DNA of 64,000 nt, taken from the NCBI RefSeq assembly GCF_020400605.1, contig NZ_JAINRD010000001.1, positions 434,001 through 498,000 of the forward strand. The letters are read 5' to 3'. The stretch is from Streptomyces aculeolatus (GTDB taxonomy: Bacteria; Actinomycetota; Actinomycetes; Streptomycetales; Streptomycetaceae). Positions 15,582 to 25,413 of this stretch are shown here, piece after piece. The position numbers were made by a program, and so were the translations under genes. The notes beneath the pieces are model-generated. The model saw nothing but the letters and a program-made list of their open reading frames with translations. It had not been told where the DNA came from and did no database searches. Position 1 is the first letter of the stretch. Every line of letters starts with the position of its first letter.

Positions 15582-17140
15582 GCGTGCGGGGGGCGGGGCG
15601 GGCGCTGCGGGCCGCGGGGCGCAGCGCGTACGAGGAGTTCGCCCGTCAGGGCGGTGGCCACCGGTCGGCGGCGGCGCGGCTGCGCCGCGCCGACCACGTG
15701 CTCTTCGAGCGGGTCGCCACGACCCGCTGGCCCTTCGCCGAGCCGGTGCTGCCGCGGCTCAGCCGCGCCGCCGACCACGGCCTGCTCTGGTTCGGTACGG
15801 CCGCGGCGCTGGGCACGCTCGCCGGGCCGCGCGGCCGCCGCGCCGCACTGCGCGGCGCGGCCTCGCTGGCGCTGGCCTCCGCGACGGTGAACACGGCCGG
15901 CAAGGGCGCGTTCCGCCGGACCCGGCCCGTACTCGACGCCGTGCCCGGCATCCGGCACCTCGCGCGCCAGCCGATCACCTCGTCCTTCCCCTCGGGCCAC
16001 TCCGCCTCCGCCGCCGCGTTCGTCTGCGGGGTGGCGATGGAGTCGCCGCGGTGGGGCGCGGCCCTGGCGCCGGTCGCGTGGTCGGTCGCCTTCTCCCGCA
16101 TCTACACCGGCGTGCACTACCCCAGCGACGTGCTCGCCGGCGCGGCGCTCGGCCTCGGCGCGGCGCTCGTCGTGCGCCGCCTGGTGCCGCCCCGCTCCCA
16201 CCGCAAGCACCCCGCGCCGCCGCCCGCGGAGGCGCCGGCCCTGGCCGACGGGACCGGGCTGTACGTCGTGGTCAACCCGTCCTCCGGCGTGCAGCCGCAG
16301 CTCCTCGACCCCGTACGGCAGCTCGCGGACGTGCTGCCGGAAGCCTCGGTGGCCATCGCCGGGCCCGAGCACGGCCCGCTGCCCGCGCTGCTGGACGTCG
16401 CGGCGCAGGAGGCGGCGCGGCACGGCGGTGCGCTGGGCGTGTGCGGCGGCGACGGCACGGTGGCCGCGGCGGCGGTGGCGGCCATGGCGCACGGCGTGCC
16501 GCTGGCGGTGCTGCCGGGCGGCACGTTCAACCACTTCGCCACCGACCTCGGGGTGGAGAGCGTGGCCGACGCCTGCCGGGCGGTCGCGCACGGCAGCGCC
16601 GTCGCGGTCGACGTCGGCCGGCTCCGGCCGCGGACGCCGGCGGGCCCGGCGACGTACTTCCTGAACACCTTCAGCCTCGGCGTCTACCCCGAGCTGGTGC
16701 GGTGGCGCGAGCGCTCCCGGCTCGGCGGGCCGCTGGGCACGGTCGCGGCGGTGCTGCGCGTCATCCGTACGGCGGAGCCGCTCAGCGCGAGGATCAACGG
16801 CCGGCGGCGGGAGCTGTGGCTGCTGTTCGCCGGCTCGGGCGCGTACCACAACGTGGGCATCGCGCCGGTGCGCCGCGACAACCTCGCCGACGGGGTGCTG
16901 GACGTGCGCGCCGCCCGCGCCGGGCGCTTCGGCCGGGCCCGGCTGCTGGCCACCGCGCTGGCCGGCGGCCTGGCCAGGACCCGGCTGTACGCGGCGGGGC
17001 GGCTGCGCCGCGTCGTCGTCTCGGGGCTGCCGGGGGACACCCGGATGGCCTACGACGGGGAGGTCGTCCCCGCGCCGACCTCCTTCGTGCTGGATAAGCT
17101 CGAAGGAGCGCTGACCGTCTACCGGCCGGCCAAGGACTGA
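15578..17140 (+). CDS. PAP2 phosphatase - diacylglycerol kinase fusion
   Basis: Two lipid-acting domains in one 520-residue protein. Residues about 60-205 are a PAP2 phosphatase: KGAFRRTRP, SSFPSGHSAS and SRIYTGVHYPSD are its three catalytic motifs. Residues about 227-515 are a DAG-kinase-like catalytic domain, with VVVNPSSG, GVCGGDGTVAAAA and LPGGTFNHFATDLG. Such fusions are known in actinomycetes and may turn over phosphatidate-type or long-chain lipid phosphates at the membrane. GTG 15578 overlaps the sigma-factor stop, which links it to stress control. Confidence 0.9.
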   Translation: MSVRGAGRALRAAGRSAYEEFARQGGGHRSAAARLRRADHVLFERVATTRWPFAEPVLPRLSRAADHGLLWFGTAAALGTLAGPRGRRAALRGAASLALASATVNTAGKGAFRRTRPVLDAVPGIRHLARQPITSSFPSGHSASAAAFVCGVAMESPRWGAALAPVAWSVAFSRIYTGVHYPSDVLAGAALGLGAALVVRRLVPPRSHRKHPAPPPAEAPALADGTGLYVVVNPSSGVQPQLLDPVRQLADVLPEASVAIAGPEHGPLPALLDVAAQEAARHGGALGVCGGDGTVAAAAVAAMAHGVPLAVLPGGTFNHFATDLGVESVADACRAVAHGSAVAVDVGRLRPRTPAGPATYFLNTFSLGVYPELVRWRERSRLGGPLGTVAAVLRVIRTAEPLSARINGRRRELWLLFAGSGAYHNVGIAPVRRDNLADGVLDVRAARAGRFGRARLLATALAGGLARTRLYAAGRLRRVVVSGLPGDTRMAYDGEVVPAPTSFVLDKLEGALTVYRPAKD

Positions 17141-17160
17141 CGCATCCCCCGGGAGGCCCG

Positions 17161-17517
17161 ATGTTCGAGGCACACGACATCCGCGAGTGGCGCGGCCACC
17201 CCGTCCGCGGCGCGGACGGCGGCAAGATCGGCGAGATGGAGGCCGTCTACGTCGACACCCGCACCGACGTGCCGTCCTTCGCCACCGTCAAGGCGGGCGT
17301 GCCGGGGCGCAAACGCCTGGTGTTCGTCCCGCTGGACGGCGCCTCCGTCAGCCCCGGGTACGTGACCGTCGCCTACGACAAGGGCCAGGTCAAGGGCGCC
17401 CCGTCGATCGGCACTGACGGCGAGCTGGCGTTCGAGGAGGAGCCCGCGGTCTACAGCCACTACGAGCTGGACTACGAGCCCGGCGCCGCCGGCGAACGCC
17501 GGCTGGCCCGGCGCTGA
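17161..17517 (+). CDS. PRC-barrel domain protein
   Basis: A 118-residue soluble protein with the N-terminal PRC-barrel signature (IREWRGHPVRGADGGKIGEMEAVYVD), followed by strands VPSFATVKAG and RLVFVPLDGASVSPGYVTVAYDK. The family gives small beta-barrel modules that bind proteins or RNA. The acidic tail is short. ATG 17161 follows GGGAGG. It comes 20 bases after the PAP2-DAGK gene and is probably in the same stress transcript. Specific partner unknown. Confidence 0.85.
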   Translation: MFEAHDIREWRGHPVRGADGGKIGEMEAVYVDTRTDVPSFATVKAGVPGRKRLVFVPLDGASVSPGYVTVAYDKGQVKGAPSIGTDGELAFEEEPAVYSHYELDYEPGAAGERRLARR

Positions 17518-17564
17518 CCCCGCGGGCCGCGCGCCGCCGCCGCCCGTACGGCCGCGGCGGCGCC

Positions 17565-18485
17565 TCACCGCGGTACGGCCGGCACCGCCGGGCGCCGCGG
17601 CGGGCGGGCCGTCTCCGCACCGGCCGCGGTGCGGGCCAGCAGTGCGTTGAACTGCGCGCCCGCCAGCAGCGCCAGGTTCGAGAACCAGAGCCAGATCAGG
17701 AAGACGACGACTCCGGCGAGTGACCCGTACAGCCTGCTGTACGTCCCCGCCGCGTACGACGCGTACATCGCGAAGCCCACCGACGCCAGCAGCCACAGCA
17801 GGCCTGCGAGCAGCCCGCCGGGCACCGCGTGCGAGACCGTCCGCGACTCGGGCGGCCCGGAGCGGAAGAGCAGCAGCACCAGCAGCCCTGCGACGAAGAC
17901 CAGGAACGGCCAGCGCAGGAAGTCCCACAGCGCCGCCGTCTGCTCGCCCAGGCCGAGCGGCCGCCCCAGCGCCCGCGCCCCGGCGCCGGTGAGCACCAGG
18001 GTCAGCGCGGCGGACACCAGCAGGGTGAGCAGCAGCAGCGCCATCGCGAGGATCGCGGGCGCACGGCGCAGCACGGGCCGGCTGTCGGGCGTGCCGTACA
18101 TCGCGTGCAGGGCGCGGCGGAAGACGGACAGGAAGCTGCACGCGGACCAGACGGCGCTGGCGGCGCCCACGGTGGTCAGGATCCAGGCGGCGGAGTGGCC
18201 GCGGACGACGTCGTGGAGGGCGTCGTTGAGCGCGGTGTCGGTGCCGGCGGGGGCGACCCCGGCGACGTAGGCGATGAGCGCCTCGGTGCCGGAGGGGTCG
18301 GCGAGGCCGATGACGGTGAGGGTGACGAAGAGCGTGGGCAGGACGGTGAGTATGGCGTAGTACGTGAGGGCGGCGGCCCAGTCGCTGATGTCGTCGTTCC
18401 AGAGAGCCACGGGGGTACGGCGCAGGGCGCCCCGGTAACGCGCCCAGCCCGTCCGCCCGCTCCGCGCGTGCACCCCACGCTTCAT
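17565..18485 (-). CDS. YihY/BrkB-family inner membrane protein
   Basis: Polytopic membrane protein, 306 residues, with six hydrophobic segments. The family signature is clear: LWNDDISDWAAALTYYAILTVLPTLFVTL near the N terminus, SACSFLSVFRRALHAMYGTPDSR, and LYGSLAGVVVFLIWLWFSNLALLAGAQFNALL at the end. Formerly misannotated as RNase BN; the role is not settled and may concern the envelope. Its N-terminal cytoplasmic piece is basic. It runs opposite to the PRC-barrel gene and ends 47 bases from it. Confidence 0.88.
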   Translation of the reverse strand: MKRGVHARSGRTGWARYRGALRRTPVALWNDDISDWAAALTYYAILTVLPTLFVTLTVIGLADPSGTEALIAYVAGVAPAGTDTALNDALHDVVRGHSAAWILTTVGAASAVWSACSFLSVFRRALHAMYGTPDSRPVLRRAPAILAMALLLLTLLVSAALTLVLTGAGARALGRPLGLGEQTAALWDFLRWPFLVFVAGLLVLLLFRSGPPESRTVSHAVPGGLLAGLLWLLASVGFAMYASYAAGTYSRLYGSLAGVVVFLIWLWFSNLALLAGAQFNALLARTAAGAETARPPRRPAVPAVPR

Positions 18486-18578
18486 CGGCCCAGACTCCGC
18501 TCTTCGTTCGCTCCGCGCCCGCCCGGCACTCCGCCGTGCTCTGTCCCTGTCTACCGTGTGCGGGCCGCCGCCGGCTCT

Positions 18579-19160
18579 TCAACCGGCCGGGCGCGGCCTG
18601 CCGAGGAGCCGCTGCCACCAGCGGCGGCGCGGGGGGTGGACGGCGCGGCCGAGGCGGCGGCCGAGGAACAGATAGCCGAGGAGGGCCCCGGTGGTGTTGA
18701 GGATGACGTCATCGACGTCGAACGCGCGGCCGGTGATGAACGTGCCCTGGACCACCTCGACCGACGTCATCACCACGGCGGTGAACAGCCCGACCCGCAG
18801 CAGCCCGCGGGCGCGCGGCACGAGCACGGGCAGCAGCAGCCCGAAGGGCACCCCGAGCAGGATGTTGCCGCCGAGCTGGCGGAGGGTGTCGACGAACGCG
18901 GGCTGGGTGACGTAGTCGCGGATGGAGTCGCCGGGCTTCAGGTTCGTGTGCGTCACGGGCTCGGAGGCGGCGGACGACTCCAGCGTGAGGCGCGCCAGCA
19001 CCGCGGCGAACGCCACCATCAGGGCGAACGCCAGCAGCATCGCGCAGACGCGCACCCACCGCGCCGCGGGCGGTGCGCCGGCCGGCTGCGCGGCGGGGTC
19101 TCCGGCCGCGGGGGCGGTGGCGGTCTTGTCCCCGTCGGCGGACGGGGGCGTGGCTGACAT
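18579..19160 (-). CDS. VanZ-family membrane protein
   Basis: A 193-residue membrane protein. After a disordered Pro/Ala-rich N terminus come one TM (about 34-54), then LKPGDSIRDYVTQPAFVDTLRQLGGNILLGVPFGLLLP and the VanZ core ending TSVEVVQGTFITGRAFDVDDVILNTTGALLGYLFLG, the conserved block with the acidic E/D residues of the family. VanZ proteins affect teicoplanin susceptibility in enterococci, and most actinomycete members have unknown roles in the envelope. ATG 19160 follows AAGGGAGGG. Confidence 0.88.
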   Translation of the reverse strand: MSATPPSADGDKTATAPAAGDPAAQPAGAPPAARWVRVCAMLLAFALMVAFAAVLARLTLESSAASEPVTHTNLKPGDSIRDYVTQPAFVDTLRQLGGNILLGVPFGLLLPVLVPRARGLLRVGLFTAVVMTSVEVVQGTFITGRAFDVDDVILNTTGALLGYLFLGRRLGRAVHPPRRRWWQRLLGRPRPAG

Positions 19161-19559
19161 GGGCCCTCCCTTCCGTTGGCCGGGCGGGCTGCCCGGCGCG
19201 GTGTGAGCGGGCGGTTACCCGCCGGTCGGGCCGGTATGCACGGGGACCCTCCGGGGCGGGGCCGGGATGGCCGCGTGGGGCCCGTGGGAGCCACGGACCG
19301 GGCGCCGGGGGGTGCGACGGACGTACGACGGCCGTGCACGTGTGCCGTGGCCGGCGCGCGGTGGGGCGTGACCGTCGGCGTACCGCGTCCCGCGGTGCCC
19401 GCGGTCAGCCCGCGGTGCCCGCGCCCGCGCATACGCCGCGGCGGGGGCCGGCCCCGTGTCCGGCCCGCGCCGCGGCTGTCCCGGTGCGGTGGCGGTGGTC
19501 TGCGTGGTGGAGGTGGGGGGTGTGGTGCGAGTGACGTACGGAAAGCACGCGGTGTCCGT
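19161..19559. other. Gene-free stretch between VanZ and the hydrolase
   Basis: This 399-base GC-rich stretch has no frame with a plausible start and ribosome-binding site. It must hold the promoter of the VanZ gene and the end of the hydrolase transcript. I see short GC-rich hairpins, for example GCGGG/CCCGC around 19209-19222, but no strong terminator. Confidence 0.6.
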
Positions 19560-20429
19560 TCACCGCTCCGCGTCGAGGACCTCCCGCAGCATCGCGCCGA
19601 AGGCCTCCGGCTGCCCCGCGTAGCCGAACTCGGCGTCGAGGAAGCCGCCGTGGTGGCTGGGGAAGACCGTCGCCTCCTGCCCGAGCAGCGCGGCCGTGCC
19701 GCGTGCCGTACGCGCGGTGAACGTGTCGCCGGACTCCTCGCCCACCGCGATCACCACGCGCGTCGGCGCCGCGGCGAGCGCGGCCGGGTCCGGGCGGTAG
19801 CTGCTGACGGCCCAGGAGTGGTCCGAGAGCAGCGGGTCGTCGCGGTTGCCGTCGTCCTCGGCGGGCATGCCGAAGGCCGCGGGGTCGGGCTCGGGCCGGG
19901 CGAAGTACGCGTCGGTGAACTCGCCCTGCCACGCGCCCAGCCCCATGAACGCCGCCATGCCCGTGCCCCACCCCTTGGCGTTGTACGCGTCCGTGACGCC
20001 CTGCCGCGCCCGCTCCGCGGCCTCGGCGTCCGGGAGCGCCGGGATGATCGGCGGCTCGTGCGCGACGAGCGTGGTCACGTCGTCGGGGTACGCCGTCACC
20101 AGGGCCAGCGCCGTCACCGCGCCGCCGCTGCTGCCGAACAGCTCCACCGGGCCCGCGCCCAGCGCGGCGATGACGGCGTGCACGTCCTCGGCCTGCGTCT
20201 GCGGCGAGTTGTCGAGCCGGCCGTCCTTGCGGGTGCTGCGGCCGAGGCCCCGCGGGTCGTACGTGACGACCGTCCGGTCCTCGAACTGCGCGGCCAGTGC
20301 GCGGAAGCCGCTCGCGTCCATGGGCTGGCCGATGAGCAGCAGCGGGGGGCGGCCGTCGGCGGTGGGCAGGGGGCCGCGCACGTCGTAGACGAGGTCGACG
20401 TCGGGGGTGGTCAGCGTGTGTGTGTCCAT
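19560..20429 (-). CDS. Alpha/beta hydrolase
   Basis: A 289-residue cytoplasmic hydrolase. The oxyanion region PPLLLIGQPMDASGFRAL leads into DRTVVTYDPRGLGRSTRKDGR, and the nucleophile elbow is VELFGSSGGAVTALAL (G-x-S-x-G). The catalytic His lies near HHGGFLD at the C terminus, and an acidic member lies between them. Substrate unknown; similar actinomycete proteins are esterases or haloperoxidase-like. It is divergent from the SRPBCC-ArsR pair and shares with it the region carrying two tandem operators, so co-regulation is likely. Confidence 0.85.
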   Translation of the reverse strand: MDTHTLTTPDVDLVYDVRGPLPTADGRPPLLLIGQPMDASGFRALAAQFEDRTVVTYDPRGLGRSTRKDGRLDNSPQTQAEDVHAVIAALGAGPVELFGSSGGAVTALALVTAYPDDVTTLVAHEPPIIPALPDAEAAERARQGVTDAYNAKGWGTGMAAFMGLGAWQGEFTDAYFARPEPDPAAFGMPAEDDGNRDDPLLSDHSWAVSSYRPDPAALAAAPTRVVIAVGEESGDTFTARTARGTAALLGQEATVFPSHHGGFLDAEFGYAGQPEAFGAMLREVLDAER

Positions 20430-20487
20430 GTCCGTGCAGACGGTTCGGCCGGGGTGAATTCATCGCCGCCGGAGGTGACCCGCATCA

Positions 20488-20539
20488 CTGCAACCCTATG
20501 ATTGCAGTTCGCGATTAATGTGCAATGCTGTGGTTGCAG
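20488..20539 (+). promoter_or_regulatory. Tandem ArsR-type operators
   Basis: Two copies of the same inverted repeat: CTGCAA-N8-TTGCAG at 20488-20507, and TGCAA-N8-TTGCA at 20521-20538 extended by flanking G. The centres are 32 bases apart, about three helical turns, so two dimers would bind the same DNA face. They lie between the divergent hydrolase and SRPBCC genes, upstream of a downstream arsR gene, the natural repressor. Confidence 0.78.
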
Positions 20540-20560
20540 ATAGACGCACGAGGAGGAACC

Positions 20561-21049
20561 GTGAACGACACCGCATACACCGACGCAGAGCTGGCGGAGC
20601 TGGACCGGGTCACCCGCCGTATCGACATCGACGCCCCCGCTGCCCGGGTCTGGGACCTGGTCGTACGCCCCGGCTGGTACATCAACGACGGGGTGGTCGA
20701 CCCCGAGCCCGACCTGCGCCACGAAGACGATGTGGCCGTCGTCCGGCACGGGTCCGCCGAGTTCCGGTTCCGCACCGTGGAGCTGGACGAGCCCCGCTAC
20801 GCCGCGTTCCGGTGGCTCACCGGCCGGAACCAGGAGGGAGCCAAGGGCTCGACCCTGGTGGAGTTCTGGATCGACGAGCGCCCCGGCGGCGTGACGCTGC
20901 GCGTCGTGGAGAGCGGCTTCTCCCGCCTCTTCGACGAGCAGTCGGCGTGGGTGAGGGAGCGCGAGATCAACGACAAGGGCTGGGTGGAGGAGCTGGCGGC
21001 CGCCAAGACGTTCGCCGAGCAGACCGCCGCCGCGGCGCCGCGGTCGTGA
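20561..21049 (+). CDS. SRPBCC/AHSA1-like domain protein
   Basis: A 162-residue START-like fold protein. GTG 20561 sits behind AGGAGGAACC, which settles the start. The N-terminal strand reads VTRRIDIDAPAARVWDLVVRPGWYIND, the AHSA1 form, and later FRWLTGR.. and GVTLRVVESGF. Members paired with ArsR regulators act on unknown small ligands; some are repressor co-partners. Its stop overlaps the arsR GTG, so the two are one operon under the tandem operators. Confidence 0.85.
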   Translation: MNDTAYTDAELAELDRVTRRIDIDAPAARVWDLVVRPGWYINDGVVDPEPDLRHEDDVAVVRHGSAEFRFRTVELDEPRYAAFRWLTGRNQEGAKGSTLVEFWIDERPGGVTLRVVESGFSRLFDEQSAWVREREINDKGWVEELAAAKTFAEQTAAAAPRS

Positions 21050-21390
21050 CCGCGGACGCCGCCCCCGCCGTCGTGTGTGCCGCGCTCGGCGAACCGACGC
21101 GCTGGAAGATACTCACCCGCCTCGGCGAGGGCCCGATGTCGGCGTCCGCGCTGGCCAAGGTCATGCCGGTCAGCCGCCAGGCCATCGGCAAGCACCTCGA
21201 CGTGCTGCGCGAGGTCGGGCTGGTGGAGTCCGAGCAGCGCGGCCGGGAGGTCGTGTACGTGGCCGTGGGCGCCCGCCTCAACGCGCTTGCCCGGGAGCTG
21301 GACCGGATCGGCCGGGTCTGGGAGACCCGCCTCCTGCGTATCAAGGAACTGGCCGAGAACCCCGACGCCGGCCCGCCCGCGGGGAGCTGA
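21046..21390 (+). CDS. ArsR-family regulator of the SRPBCC operon
   Basis: A 114-residue winged-helix protein. HTH: MSASALAKVMPVSRQAIGKHLDVLREVGLVESEQRGREVVYV, the repressor form usually paired with AHSA1 proteins. There is no Cys and no alpha-5 Asp/His set, so it is not a classical metal sensor; a small organic ligand or the SRPBCC partner may be its signal. The GTG overlaps the upstream stop. It probably binds the TGCAA-N8-TTGCA repeats and represses both divergent transcripts. Confidence 0.88.
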   Translation: MTADAAPAVVCAALGEPTRWKILTRLGEGPMSASALAKVMPVSRQAIGKHLDVLREVGLVESEQRGREVVYVAVGARLNALARELDRIGRVWETRLLRIKELAENPDAGPPAGS

Positions 21391-21409
21391 CCCCGGCCGG
21401 CGCGGAGCA

Positions 21410-21440
21410 GGGCCCCTCCCCGGCCGCCGGGGAGGGGCCC
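21410..21440. terminator. Bidirectional hairpin terminator
   Basis: A perfect 14-bp stem, GGGCCCCTCCCCGG with its reverse complement at 21427-21440 and a 3-base loop, lies in the 56 bases between the convergent ends of the arsR gene and the siderophore permease. There is no T-run, as is usual in Streptomyces. It should end both transcripts. Confidence 0.8.
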
Positions 21441-21446
21441 CGTGCG

Positions 21447-23531
21447 CTACCGGCCCGCCCGGCTGCGTACCAGCAGGTACATGAAGTACGGCGTGCCGAT
21501 GACCGCCGTCATCAGGCCCGCGCCGAGCTGCGCCGGTGCGATCACCGAGCGGCCGGTGACGTCCGCCGTGCACACCAGCACCGCGCCGAGCAGCACCGCC
21601 ACCGGCAGCACCCGCGTGTGCTGCCGGCCCACCAGCGCCCGCGCCGCGTGCGGCGCCACCAGGCCGACGAACCCGATCGTGCCCGCCGCCGACACCGCCG
21701 TACCGGCCAGCACGACGCTGAGGATCAGCAGCCACAACCGGCTGCGGCCCAGGTCCAGGCCCAGCAGCCGCGGCGTGTCCTCGTCCAGCGAGACGAGGTC
21801 CAGCTCCCGGCGCCGCGCCGCCGCGATCGCCAGCCCCGCGACCAGGACGATCGCCAGCGGGACGACGTCCGACAGCGTCCGCCCGTACGTGGAGCCGGAC
21901 AGCCAGGTCAGCGCCATCGTCGCGTTGAACGGGTCGGTCAGCACGATCAGCAGGCTGATCAGCGCCGTCGACGCGGTGGCGAAGCCCATGCCGACGAGCA
22001 CCAGCCGGTTCTGCTGGAACCCGCCGCGCGCGGCGAGCCCGAAGACCCCGACCGAGGTGAGCGCCGCGCCGCCCAGCGCCGCCGCCGACAGGCCCCACGA
22101 GCTGGGCACGTCCACCGTCGTCACCAGCAGCACCGCGCCGAGCGCCGCGCCGTTGGAGACGCCGAGCACGCCCGGTTCGGCCAGCGGGTTGCGGGTCACG
22201 GCCTGCACGATCGTGCCGGACAGCGCGAGCGCGGCACCGGCCGCCAGCGCCGCGAGCACCCGCGGGACGCGGGTGTCGAGGACGACCTCGGTGGTCGGCC
22301 CTGCCCGGCCCTGGAGCCAGTTGAACACGTCGCCGAGGAGCAGCTTGGTGTCGCCGACGAGCAGCGCGACCAGCGTGGCGGCGACCAGCGCGGCGACCAG
22401 CGCCGCCGTGGTGACCACGAACGTCCGGTGGCTGCGGATGCGCAGCTTGTCGGTGTCGGCCGCGCCCGCGCTGTCGCGCAGCCGGGTGGCCATCACCACG
22501 AGGAACACCGCGCCGACGAGGCTGGTGACCACGCCCGTGGGCACGGAGACCGCCGTGTCGGCGGGCACCAGGGCCCGCAGCAGCACGTCCGCGCCGAGCA
22601 CCAGTCCCATGCCCAGCAGGGCCGCCAGCGGAATGCCGGCCCGCGACTTCCCGTACGTACGGAACCGGCGGGCGAACCCCCGTACCAGCGCCGGCGCGCA
22701 CAGGCCGACGAAGCCGATCGGCCCGGCGAGCGTCACCGACGCCGCGGACAGCAGCACCGCGAGCAGCACCGCCGTGACCCGGGTGGCGCGCACCGGCACG
22801 CCCAGCCCGCGGGCGGCGTCGTCGCCCAGCGCCAGGGCGTCGATGCGCCGCGCGAGCAGCAGCAGCCCGGCGAGCCCGGCGACGGCAAGCGGCAGCATCG
22901 TGAGGACGCCGTCCCAGCCGGTCTGGGAGATGCTGCCCTGCTGCCAGTCGTAGAGGCCCTCGGTCTCCTCGGGGAAGAGCAGCAGCATCCCCTCGGTGAC
23001 CGCGAACAGCCCGAGCGTCAGCGCGGTGCCCGCGAGCACCAGCCGTACGGTGCCCGAGCCGAGGCCCGAGAGCCCCAGCACCACCGCCGCGGCGGCGAGC
23101 CCGCCGGCGAACGCGACGCCGGAGGACGCGAGCATCGGCAGCGAGACCCCGGTGGCGGCGGCCAGCCCCAGCGCGGCGTACGAACCGGCGTTGACGGCGA
23201 GCGTGTCCGGCGAGGCCAGCACGTTGCGGCTGACCGCCTGGAGCGCGGTGCCCGCGATCGCCAGCGCCGCGCCGACCACCAGGCCCGCGACCATCCGGGG
23301 CAGCCGGGAGGCGATGACCACGGAGGAGTCGGTCGCGTCGGCCTGCCCGGTGAGCGCCTTCCAGACCTCGGTGGCGCCGACGTCCGAGGTGCCCTGGGTG
23401 AGGTCGACGACCGCGAGGACCGCGACCACCAGCGCGAGTCCCGCGGCCACCGCGGCCGCGCCCGTCCGGGACCGCACGGTGGGCGGGGGGGCGGGCGCGG
23501 CCTCGGGGGCGGTCGTGGCGGTGACGGCCAT
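21447..23531 (-). CDS. Double-length FecCD iron-siderophore permease (FhuB-like fusion)
   Basis: A 694-residue permease made of two homologous FecCD halves. Each half has the family marks: RLPRMVAGLVVGAALAIAGTALQAVSRN and GPIGFVGLCAPALVRGFARR in the first, TRVPRVLAALAAGAALALSGTIVQAVTRN and GTIGFVGLVAPHAARALVGR in the second. It therefore forms the whole channel alone, as E. coli FhuB does. There are about twenty TM segments. It follows the binding-protein gene by three bases and lies in an iron-box operon. Ferric hydroxamate or catecholate siderophores are likely substrates. Confidence 0.92.
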   Translation of the reverse strand: MAVTATTAPEAAPAPPPTVRSRTGAAAVAAGLALVVAVLAVVDLTQGTSDVGATEVWKALTGQADATDSSVVIASRLPRMVAGLVVGAALAIAGTALQAVSRNVLASPDTLAVNAGSYAALGLAAATGVSLPMLASSGVAFAGGLAAAAVVLGLSGLGSGTVRLVLAGTALTLGLFAVTEGMLLLFPEETEGLYDWQQGSISQTGWDGVLTMLPLAVAGLAGLLLLARRIDALALGDDAARGLGVPVRATRVTAVLLAVLLSAASVTLAGPIGFVGLCAPALVRGFARRFRTYGKSRAGIPLAALLGMGLVLGADVLLRALVPADTAVSVPTGVVTSLVGAVFLVVMATRLRDSAGAADTDKLRIRSHRTFVVTTAALVAALVAATLVALLVGDTKLLLGDVFNWLQGRAGPTTEVVLDTRVPRVLAALAAGAALALSGTIVQAVTRNPLAEPGVLGVSNGAALGAVLLVTTVDVPSSWGLSAAALGGAALTSVGVFGLAARGGFQQNRLVLVGMGFATASTALISLLIVLTDPFNATMALTWLSGSTYGRTLSDVVPLAIVLVAGLAIAAARRRELDLVSLDEDTPRLLGLDLGRSRLWLLILSVVLAGTAVSAAGTIGFVGLVAPHAARALVGRQHTRVLPVAVLLGAVLVCTADVTGRSVIAPAQLGAGLMTAVIGTPYFMYLLVRSRAGR

Positions 23532-23534
23532 CGA

Positions 23535-24532
23535 CTACTTCGTCAGCGCGCCGACGAGGGCGTCGACGTACTGGTTCATGGACTCGACGCTGCCGAACAT
23601 CCAGATGCCGTCGTCCAGCCGGTGGACGTCGCCCGCCTTGACGAACGGCAGCGACTTCCAGACGGAGTCGTCCTTCAGCTCGCCGGTGAAGGGCGTGCTG
23701 GCCTCGTCCTCCTCGTTGCCGATGTAGACGAACTGCGTGTCGTCGGGGAGCTTCGTGAGCCCCTCGACGTCGGTGGAGCCGAGGCCGTAGTCCTTGTCGC
23801 CCTCGACGTCCCAGGCGTTCTCCAGGCCCAGCCGCTCGTTGACGCCGCCCAGCAGCGAGCCGCTGGTGAAGGGGCGGATGGAGACCTGGTTGGAGACGAC
23901 GTAGCCGTCGGCGAAGGCGACCTTCCCGCCGCCCAGGCCGGCGTCGTCGAGCGCCTTCTTGCCCTCGGCGAGCTTGGCGTCGAAGCCCTTCTTCAGCTCC
24001 TCCGCCCGGTCGGTGGTGCCCGTGGCCTTGGCGATGAGGTCGAGGTTCTCGGTCATCTGGCCGACGGGGTCGGAGGCGTCGGCGGAGCGCAGGGTGAGCA
24101 CCGTGGTCTTGCTGCTCAACTGCTTGACGGCGGACGCGGGCAGGTCGTTGGTGGCGATGACGAGGTCGGGGTTGAGGGCGGCGATGGTGTCGATGCTCGG
24201 CTCGCCGCGGGTGCCGATGTCCTTGGGCTCGCCCTTGAGCGGGACCGCGGAGTCCCAGGTGTTGTAGCCCTTGACGTCGGCCACTCCGACGGGGTCGACG
24301 CCGAGGGATATGAGGTTCTCGACCACGTTCCACTCGGTGCCGACGACCTTGGTGGCGGGCCCGTTCTCCAGCGTCACCTTCTTGCCGGTGGAGTCGGTCA
24401 GGGTGATCGGCTGCGCGGCGCCCTTGCCGGCGCCGCCCTTGTCGTCGTCGTCCGCGGCGTCTTCTGTGGTGCCGCAGGCGGCCAGGGTGAGCGTCGCGGC
24501 GGTGGCGACCGCCGCGGTCAGCAGGAGGCGTG

Positions 24533-24536
<4 letters not shown>
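23535..24536 (-). CDS. Iron-siderophore ABC transporter substrate-binding lipoprotein
   Basis: A 333-residue extracytoplasmic binding protein. The signal sequence ends in a lipobox (LTLAAC, Cys about 21), followed by an acidic Asp-rich linker. The FhuD/FepB fold follows (VVGTEWNVVENLISLGVDPVGV, NPDLVIATNDLPAS, FADGYVVSNQ). The ATG at 24536 overlaps the ATPase stop (ATGA), so the ATPase comes first and the binding protein second on the transcript. It delivers ferric siderophore to the fused permease. Confidence 0.9.
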
Positions 24537-25393
<857 letters not shown>

Positions 25394-25394
25394 G

Positions 25395-25413
25395 AGAGCT
25401 TAGGCTAACCTAA
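25395..25413 (-). promoter_or_regulatory. DmdR1/IdeR-type iron box
   Basis: The 19 bases match the palindromic actinobacterial iron-box consensus TTAGGTTAGSCTAACCTAA at 16 positions, with a perfect right half (GGCTAACCTAA). It lies immediately upstream of the first codon of the siderophore-import operon and covers the likely -10 region. Iron-loaded DmdR1 should block transcription here. No other iron box was noticed in the window. Confidence 0.88.
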
